Assembly (NCBI GenBank): GCA_964511665.1 | Contig: CAZEHA010000003.1 | Span: 1 to 64,000 of the forward strand | From: JAGOEF01 sp964511665 | GTDB lineage: Bacteria; Bacteroidota; Bacteroidia; Bacteroidales; ML635J-15 | Direction of reading: 5' to 3' | DNA: 64,000 nt | Shown here: positions 58,535-64,000 of the stretch, piece after piece | Layout of the letters: every line of letters starts with the position of its first letter | Position numbering within the stretch: the stretch's first letter is position 1 | Translations under genes and position numbers: made by a program | Notes under the pieces: generated by a model | Seen by the model: only the letters and a program-made list of their open reading frames with translations | What the model was told of the DNA's origin: nothing | The model's database searches: none

Positions 58535-59452
58535 TTAATATTCCCACTGGTCGTGTTCGTACACAAATAGCATATCCTGAATTCTCTCTCCCTCGCGTAT
58601 AGCTTCTATGCCCATGAGATATTGATCAATGAAGCGATTATCATATACATTTGTTTCTGCATAAATGAAGCTACTGAACAATCTTTTAAAAAATATATCA
58701 TCGAAGCATAATCTCTCAGCATCATTTTTATTACCACTACTGTTAAATACCTCATGAGTCACGAATATTTTTCGAAAATGTGGGTAATGAATCCAAAAGA
58801 GACCTGTAGGGTACCCATTATTAATATTCTCAGTTATAGCCAATGGAGCTAAAGCAATTATTCGAACATCCATTACAGAACGCTGCTTATCAAAAACCCA
58901 CTCTTCCCACATAAAGAACGCTTTTATTTCATTACTACCAATTGGAATATTGAGTTCAAATTCAACCGGTTGCAAATCACCATACTCATCAGGTTCATAA
59001 CGTGTTTCTATTTTGGTATATGTTCCAATTCTTTCTATTCCAGCTGTATCTTTTCTTGACACATACCAATTTGTCATATCAATACTTTGCTTTCGATAGT
59101 CATAGCATGGGTATTCCTTTTGCTTAATACCGACATCTAAAATAACTGAATACAAAGATCTACGCGACCTATCAGGCTGCAGACCTTCAGCCGCTAAGTA
59201 TTCTATTGTTTCGGTAGGAAAATATAGAGGATGATTGCGTTTTTCATTTAAGTCAATATATCGTAGAACTTTCTTTGAATACATAGCATCAGCCTCTCTT
59301 ATCAATTGATAAGGCACCTCCTTTCTAAGCACATCGTTTTCTCTAGGAAATGCACCGTCCAAAACTACTTTGTCATTAACGGTTGTGTCTCGCTGAGCCC
59401 AAACATTAACTGAAAGAGCTATCGAAATAAATAAGAGAATCTTTGTTTTCAT
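58535..59452 (-). CDS. gldN: Type IX secretion/gliding protein GldN
   Basis: This 305-residue exported protein has a signal peptide (1-19, LLFISIALSVNVWA) and GldN motifs VPYQLIREADAMYSKKVLRYID (about 46-67), NWYVSRKDTAGIERIGTYTKI and FDDIFFKRLFSSFIYAETN. GldN forms the periplasmic ring with GldK. It is the last gene of the gldKLMN set, 10 bp after gldM, and is followed by a terminator. The reading frame is intact and of typical length. Confidence 0.93.
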   Translation of the reverse strand: MKTKILLFISIALSVNVWAQRDTTVNDKVVLDGAFPRENDVLRKEVPYQLIREADAMYSKKVLRYIDLNEKRNHPLYFPTETIEYLAAEGLQPDRSRRSLYSVILDVGIKQKEYPCYDYRKQSIDMTNWYVSRKDTAGIERIGTYTKIETRYEPDEYGDLQPVEFELNIPIGSNEIKAFFMWEEWVFDKQRSVMDVRIIALAPLAITENINNGYPTGLFWIHYPHFRKIFVTHEVFNSSGNKNDAERLCFDDIFFKRLFSSFIYAETNVYDNRFIDQYLMGIEAIREGERIQDMLFVYEHDQWEY

Positions 59453-59462
59453 ATCATTTATT

Positions 59463-61103
59463 TTAGAGGACTACAAGACTTATTCCTTCGGCAGTAGCTG
59501 GACCACTAGCCGTATTAACCCTGATTTTGGAAAATTGCACAATTGTACCCTTCCTAACTGAATTTCTTACAGCTGTAGCAGCGGCATTATTATCAGCAAT
59601 TTTTTGTCCATTTATTGTAAAGGTCTGGGGCATACCACCAGGCACTGGGATTTCGATTGAGAACCCAATAACAGAATATGAAGCGTTTTGATATATAAAG
59701 CCTGGTTGCGGAGCTGCCTTTAATGGCGTATTAATTAGTTCATTTAAAGTAACACTACTATTAGTCCTGATAGTACCTAGTAATATCATCGGTGAGGGAA
59801 CATTCTTAATACGGAATGTTTCTGTTCCAATGGTTTTACCATCAGCATTTACTGAAACCTTTACTTCTTGAATACCATTTTGAATATTATAAATAATATA
59901 TTCACCCGCCTTTGCTCCTCTTTTCACTTGAGCTCCATGTGCAACTACATTCAAAGATTCCAGTGCATACCCAGCAGCAGCAACCCTTACAGGATTCTCA
60001 ATACCTTTGTAAACCACAAGTAATTCGGTAGGAGAAACAGTAGCCGAGGTGGCGCCCACCTTATAGGAAGACGTGAAAGGCATCCACATGGTTCTGATGT
60101 TCGACTTATACTGGATAAGACCACCATAGGTATAGTCGCCAACACCACCGGTAGTTTCGTAAACACCGGCACCATAGTCGTCAAGAGGCAAAGTATCGTA
60201 CTTAAGTCCGTCTTTTAGTTTATAATCCCAAAAACCATCGACCAATACAGAATCGTAGTAGGGAGCCTGAGTTGTTAACCAAACTGTGGGTCGCATTGAG
60301 GTATCTTGTGCTCCAATAAAAATATTGGCAGAATAGGTTCCTCCAGCAATCACATAACCCGATTTTGCATTAACCAATGCGTTCAAGCGAGATATACGAA
60401 TATCTAAAGCTGTGGTTTCGGCATTCAGATAGGCAATCATATCGGCTTCGGCATTACGGATATCAGCTTGCAGCTTTGTAAGCAGTGTAATGGTACCCAC
60501 CATCGGCATACCTTCGCACAATGCAGCATACCATTCCTTGGTTTCGGTTTTTTCGGAAGATACCTTTTTGGGAGTATTCAAAGAGTGAAACACATTATGG
60601 TAAGTAGTGCTCGAAGTATCTTTTATAAACGATAAGGAAAAGTTCCTGAAATCATCAACCTTTTGCATCAGAATAGGGCCTTTTCCACCCCTGCCCTGAC
60701 CAGGCAGCATAATTTGTGGAGCGGCTTCCAATTCGGAAAGTTTCATCCCTTCGGCTCTAATGGCTTCGGTGTGTTCGCCACCCTGAGCTGAAGTCATAAT
60801 TTCAATTTTCAGGTCTTGTACATACTTAAACAATTCGTTTGCACGACGTTGTATTTCTAAAGCATTATCCCATGTAGCCTGAAATTTTTCGGGCTGGGCC
60901 ATATACGCTTTGTTAAGAGAGTTATATAAACCTACTGTTTTCTCTTCAAAGTTTTTTGTAGTAGTTTCCATACTTTCGTTCACGGCAACGAAAGCAGTCA
61001 ATACCTCGTTCGACACGTTCAACGCAAGTAGCGCTGTGTAGAAGAGGTACATCATACCTATCATTTTTTGCCGTGGGGTTTCCGGACAATTTGTTGCACC
61101 CAT
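59463..61103 (-). CDS. gldM: Type IX secretion motor protein GldM
   Basis: This 546-residue protein starts PRQKMIGMMYLFYTALLALN, which is the single inner-membrane span of GldM, then has a long periplasmic region. It includes the N-terminal GldM domain with KTVGLYNSLNKAYMAQP and helical segments, then beta domains (YVIAGGTYSANIFIGAQDTS, VNADGKTIGTETFRIKN) and the C-terminal domain (ITPSP-like VPGGMPQTFTINGQK). With GldL it forms the proton-driven rotary motor of the T9SS. It lies between gldL (38 bp) and gldN (10 bp). Confidence 0.94.
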   Translation of the reverse strand: MGATNCPETPRQKMIGMMYLFYTALLALNVSNEVLTAFVAVNESMETTTKNFEEKTVGLYNSLNKAYMAQPEKFQATWDNALEIQRRANELFKYVQDLKIEIMTSAQGGEHTEAIRAEGMKLSELEAAPQIMLPGQGRGGKGPILMQKVDDFRNFSLSFIKDTSSTTYHNVFHSLNTPKKVSSEKTETKEWYAALCEGMPMVGTITLLTKLQADIRNAEADMIAYLNAETTALDIRISRLNALVNAKSGYVIAGGTYSANIFIGAQDTSMRPTVWLTTQAPYYDSVLVDGFWDYKLKDGLKYDTLPLDDYGAGVYETTGGVGDYTYGGLIQYKSNIRTMWMPFTSSYKVGATSATVSPTELLVVYKGIENPVRVAAAGYALESLNVVAHGAQVKRGAKAGEYIIYNIQNGIQEVKVSVNADGKTIGTETFRIKNVPSPMILLGTIRTNSSVTLNELINTPLKAAPQPGFIYQNASYSVIGFSIEIPVPGGMPQTFTINGQKIADNNAAATAVRNSVRKGTIVQFSKIRVNTASGPATAEGISLVVL

Positions 61104-61141
61104 TTTTTATTGTTTTAAATAATTCAACAAAACATTCAAAA

Positions 61142-62071
61142 TTAATCCTGAACTTTTACGTTCATGGCAGCCAGCATATTACCATAAATAGTATTCATGG
61201 CAGCTAAGTTCTGACTGAGGCGGCCGATTTCTTCGCGATATTTTTTGGTATCGGTGGCAGAATCTTTCAAATTAGCCATGATTTCATCAAGGCCGCTGTA
61301 TAATCTCTTGGACGCTTCGAATTGTTCGTTGGTACCTTGCAACTGTAGTTCGTATACACTGTTCAAGGCGGTTAAATTTTTGGTCATGCTTTCGAGCTGG
61401 TTCACATAAGTTTTGCCATGCTCGGTGGTGCTTGAATACTCCTGATTCAATGCCTCAGCCATTTTAGTATAACTTTCAGAAAGTGCTTTGCCCGAAGAAC
61501 TCACCATTTCGGAGGAATCGGTGTAGGTTGAAGCAAGTCTTTCGGCAGACTGATTCAGTTGTGATGCCGACTTACCATACACATCAGCAAATTCGCTAAC
61601 TTTTGTTGAAGCTTTTTCGAAATTAGCAACATAGTTATTGGTTGCTACTGTTACATCGCTTACATCGTGAAGTTTTTCGGTGGTAGTATTCAGATTTTTC
61701 AAACCATTACCCAACTTCTCGAATAATTCAGGTGTAATTTCGGCATTTTCGATAAGGGCATCAAATTTTTCTAATGCCGATTTCTTGGAACTAACGGCTG
61801 ATTTTTTGTCAACTTCGATGATTTCGTTTTCAACACCTGCCAATTCAGGATAAACCAAACTCCAGTCAACCTCCTCATGAGGTGGCTCAAATGCGGATAA
61901 AAAGAAGATTAGAGCTTCAACGGTCAAACCTACCATAAGCATGATACTGGCTCCCGGTAAGTGTTCGATTTTAAACAATGCACCCAACAGTACAACGGAT
62001 GCACCCCAACCATAAACAAAACCCATGGTTTTTCTGAAGGCTTTACTTGTAACAATTTCGTTAAAATTCAT
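61142..62071 (-). CDS. gldL: Type IX secretion motor protein GldL
   Basis: This 309-residue inner-membrane protein has two N-terminal spans (about 15-32 and 41-58, GFVYGWGASVVLLGALFKI and IMLMVGLTVEALIFFLSAFE). A conserved Glu lies in the second span (VEALIF, about residue 52), which corresponds to the proton-path residue known in GldL. A long cytoplasmic coiled-coil region (about 80-305, LRN-like LKNLNTTTEKLHDVSD, SQLNQSAERLASTYTDS) follows. It partners GldM. The tail is longer than in minimal homologues, as is common for Bacteroidales. Confidence 0.94.
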   Translation of the reverse strand: MNFNEIVTSKAFRKTMGFVYGWGASVVLLGALFKIEHLPGASIMLMVGLTVEALIFFLSAFEPPHEEVDWSLVYPELAGVENEIIEVDKKSAVSSKKSALEKFDALIENAEITPELFEKLGNGLKNLNTTTEKLHDVSDVTVATNNYVANFEKASTKVSEFADVYGKSASQLNQSAERLASTYTDSSEMVSSSGKALSESYTKMAEALNQEYSSTTEHGKTYVNQLESMTKNLTALNSVYELQLQGTNEQFEASKRLYSGLDEIMANLKDSATDTKKYREEIGRLSQNLAAMNTIYGNMLAAMNVKVQD

Positions 62072-62123
62072 AGTGTTTAGTGATTTATTGTATTAATACT
62101 TGGTTATTTAAAAATTTTCATTG

Positions 62124-63740
62124 TTAATATACCTGAGAGTACGAAGAACCATCTTCGCGGTGACGTCCTAAATAAGCACGAACGTTTCTGAATCCGATAT
62201 ACGACTTGGCGGTATCCTGAAACTCGAAGGTTCTGGTACCATTCTGCATGTAGTAAGCAACATCTTTCCATGAACCACCGCGAATCACTTTCTTTTTCAA
62301 AGCAGGAGGATCATCGGGATGTGCATAATATTGGTAGTCGGGATTCAGGTCGTGAGTAAAACTATAGGCCGATTCATCATAAGCATTGTTAGTCCATTCG
62401 GCCACATTTCCGGCCATATCATACAAACCCCACTCATTCGGATCGAAGGTAGCCACCATAAGCGTTTGCGAACCGCCATCGCCATAATAATTACCGCGGT
62501 TGGGTTTAAAGTTGGCAATAAAACAACCTACGTTATTACGTGTATATAAACCACCCCAAGGATACATTGAAAGGTCTAGACCACCGCGAGCTGCGTATTC
62601 CCATTCCGATTCGGTGGGCAAACGATAATCGTTCAGATAATGGTCGCCGGTTTCTCGTTGATAGGCATTTTTAAGATGAGTGCGCCAAACACTGAATGCA
62701 GAAGCTTGCTTCCAGTTTACACCAACAACGGGATAATGATCGTAGGCCGGATGCCAAAAATACATTTTGGTCATAGGCTCATTATATGAATAGGTATAGT
62801 CGCTCATCCAACAAAGCGTATCGGGATAGATATGCACTTTTTCGTGCATCAGATAATCGTAGCGGCCACCTACTTTGCGCGTATCGAAGTCATCCCATGG
62901 ACGATTTTTATCAAGTTTCTCTCTGTCTTTTATCGAACCTTCATATTGCCCTGTTTCAGGATTAAAGTGATGTCCAATTCTTAAACCATGATCTTTCTCT
63001 CTATCGAACGTACGGACAACATCCTGATCGATTTTATTCCTTGATGTTTCGCGATAGCTGTGTTTTTGAGCAGCTTGTTTCAAATCAACCCAATAATATT
63101 CGTAGTATAAAGCATCAGTATTCAAATCAACCTGCCTGAAATAATGGTAGGCATTCTTCGGAGGAGCAATATACAACCTGCTTTGCAACTTATAACCACC
63201 ACGCAACGACTGGTGCATCGGTATATCAACCGACATCAAATTATTCTTTAGTTCAAGTTCCGAATAATCGAGAGGGCCTCTCCAATTCAGAAATTTGAAC
63301 CCGTCAACATCGGGGTCGTAACCATTCAGACTGATGTCGAAAAAGTCTTGCACATCGTCGGGGGCATTCGAAAAATCGATATAGAATTGGTTTGCCTCGT
63401 AGTTGGTATAGTCGGCATTATCGCTGGCCAGCACAGTAAGAGCCAACGAGTCGCGCACCCAGTACACAAATTGCCGGTACTCGGCATTGGTTATCTCGGT
63501 TTCGTCCATCCAAAAGCCCTGTAAGGTAACCGTTTTGGCTTGTGCTGTCATAGCATTTGACACATCCTGATCGCTGGGACCCATCTGGTATGATCCGGGA
63601 GGAATGAACAACATCCCGTAGGGATCGGGAGTGTACCATGTTTTTCTTTGTACACCTACTAAATCACCGCTGCCATAGTATCCACCGCAAGCAGTAATAA
63701 ATAGAGCAAAGACCGAAATAATGATGAGCGACTTTCTCAT
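62124..63740 (-). CDS. gldK: Type IX secretion lipoprotein GldK
   Basis: This lipoprotein of about 538 residues belongs to the formylglycine-generating-enzyme-like (FGE-sulfatase) family without the oxidase role. From the ATG at 63740 it has a signal peptide with lipobox LFITAC. The FGE-like part includes PPGSYQMGPSDQDVSN, FWMDETEITNAEYRQFVYWV, LPTESEWEYAARGG, MAGNVAEWTNNAYD and KVIRGGSWKDVAYYMQ. The upstream Met at 63770 would place ten residues before the signal peptide. GldK forms the outer-membrane-linked ring with GldN. It follows the PorP/SprF gene after 65 bp and precedes gldL by 52 bp. Confidence 0.93.
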   Translation of the reverse strand: MRKSLIIISVFALFITACGGYYGSGDLVGVQRKTWYTPDPYGMLFIPPGSYQMGPSDQDVSNAMTAQAKTVTLQGFWMDETEITNAEYRQFVYWVRDSLALTVLASDNADYTNYEANQFYIDFSNAPDDVQDFFDISLNGYDPDVDGFKFLNWRGPLDYSELELKNNLMSVDIPMHQSLRGGYKLQSRLYIAPPKNAYHYFRQVDLNTDALYYEYYWVDLKQAAQKHSYRETSRNKIDQDVVRTFDREKDHGLRIGHHFNPETGQYEGSIKDREKLDKNRPWDDFDTRKVGGRYDYLMHEKVHIYPDTLCWMSDYTYSYNEPMTKMYFWHPAYDHYPVVGVNWKQASAFSVWRTHLKNAYQRETGDHYLNDYRLPTESEWEYAARGGLDLSMYPWGGLYTRNNVGCFIANFKPNRGNYYGDGGSQTLMVATFDPNEWGLYDMAGNVAEWTNNAYDESAYSFTHDLNPDYQYYAHPDDPPALKKKVIRGGSWKDVAYYMQNGTRTFEFQDTAKSYIGFRNVRAYLGRHREDGSSYSQVY

Positions 63741-63805
63741 ATTACTATTGTATTTGTGCGACATTTTCAAAAAGCAATTTGTTTTACGTAATAATATTAA
63801 TTTGG

Positions 63806-64000
63806 TTACAATCTTCTTACACTTCTATACCGACCCGGGTCGGAATTTATATCTACTCCGAAACAATAACGAACCATAATTTCGTGAGAACCACTAGAAT
63901 AGGTACTCAAAGGTGAAAGTTCGATATCGTAGCAATAAGCAAAACTCAGACCATTCATTAAATAAATCCCCAACATTGGACTGATAGCATCGTTGTAGCG
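63806..64000 (-). CDS. PorP/SprF-family T9SS outer-membrane protein, 3' end only
   Basis: The last 64 codons of a leftward gene run off the window edge: the reading frame starts R-Y-N-D-A at 64000 and stops at TAA (63806-63808). Residues such as SPMLGIYLMNGLSFAYCYD, STYSSGSHEIMVRYCFG and SDPGRYRSVRRL are the typical C-terminal end of PorP/SprF beta-barrel proteins (SSGSHEI-L/V-x-Y-x-F). PorP binds a partner adhesin or anchors the T9SS in the outer membrane, and porP next to gldK is the canonical order. Only the last part is visible, so paralogue type cannot be set. Confidence 0.85.
   Translation of the reverse strand, partial: RYNDAISPMLGIYLMNGLSFAYCYDIELSPLSTYSSGSHEIMVRYCFGVDINSDPGRYRSVRRL

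Noticed and set aside
1..64000. Mobile element, prophage or integrative element
   Set aside because: I found no transposase, integrase, relaxase, phage structural gene or flanking direct repeats that would mark an insertion.

Overview
The window is chromosomal DNA from a Bacteroidota, most likely an anaerobic or fermentative member of the Bacteroidales. The evidence is the porP-gldK-gldL-gldM-gldN type IX secretion (T9SS) locus, secreted giants ending in T9SS sorting domains, Bacteroidota-only families (DUF4199, DUF4296), promoters of the TTTG/TAnnTTTG type, and an NAD-linked [FeFe] hydrogenase. I see no insertion sequence, prophage, integrase or CRISPR array. Almost all of the window is coding.

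Layout. 1-1.6 kb: Sel1-repeat protein. 1.8-5.3 kb: hydCBA hydrogenase operon. 5.6-8.8 kb: SDR enzyme, TSUP transporter and a SpmA-SpmB-like membrane protein. 8.9-9.0 kb: SRP RNA. 9.1-11.5 kb (+): DUF4199 protein, GT2 and Wzz-like protein, converging on a surface-glycan operon (11.4-19.8 kb, -) that encodes GT4, Wzy, Wzx, a possible polysaccharide transferase, and a nonulosonate-type set (KdsC-like phosphatase, divergent NeuB, SpsF-like cytidylyltransferase, UDP-sugar 4-epimerase). Directly upstream come rny, a 6S RNA, zapA and a coiled-coil gene. 22.3-25.8 kb: M23 peptidase, aminotransferase and a small membrane-anchored protein.

25.9-35.7 kb holds two tandem paralogous giant surface proteins (CUB-like, P-domain, SprB repeats, PKD, T9SS type-B C-terminus), followed by an ExbB/4-TM/ExbD/ExbD energiser operon and tRNA-Ser(GGA). 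38.6-42.9 kb: a giant T9SS-exported peptidoglycan amidase with duplicated modules. 43-48.2 kb: tatD, gdhA, dprA, a small membrane protein and proline dehydrogenase. 48.4 kb: a lipoprotein with the best promoter in the window. 49.2-57.3 kb (-): a tight nine-gene operon joining MlaE/MlaF lipid transport to a DUF4296 lipoprotein, an amidohydrolase, a PAP2 phosphatase, a GT39 transferase, a radical SAM enzyme and two more glycosyltransferases. 57.4 kb: manC. 58.5-64 kb: gldN, gldM, gldL, gldK and the 3' end of a PorP/SprF gene.

A common thread is the cell envelope. The T9SS core could export the three giant proteins, the 11-20 kb and 49-57 kb operons build or move envelope glycans and lipids, and manC supplies GDP-mannose. 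The most unusual points are the minimal HydB subunit, the divergent NeuB, the 6S RNA, the paired giant surface proteins, the T9SS-exported amidase, and the Mla-plus-glycosyltransferase operon.
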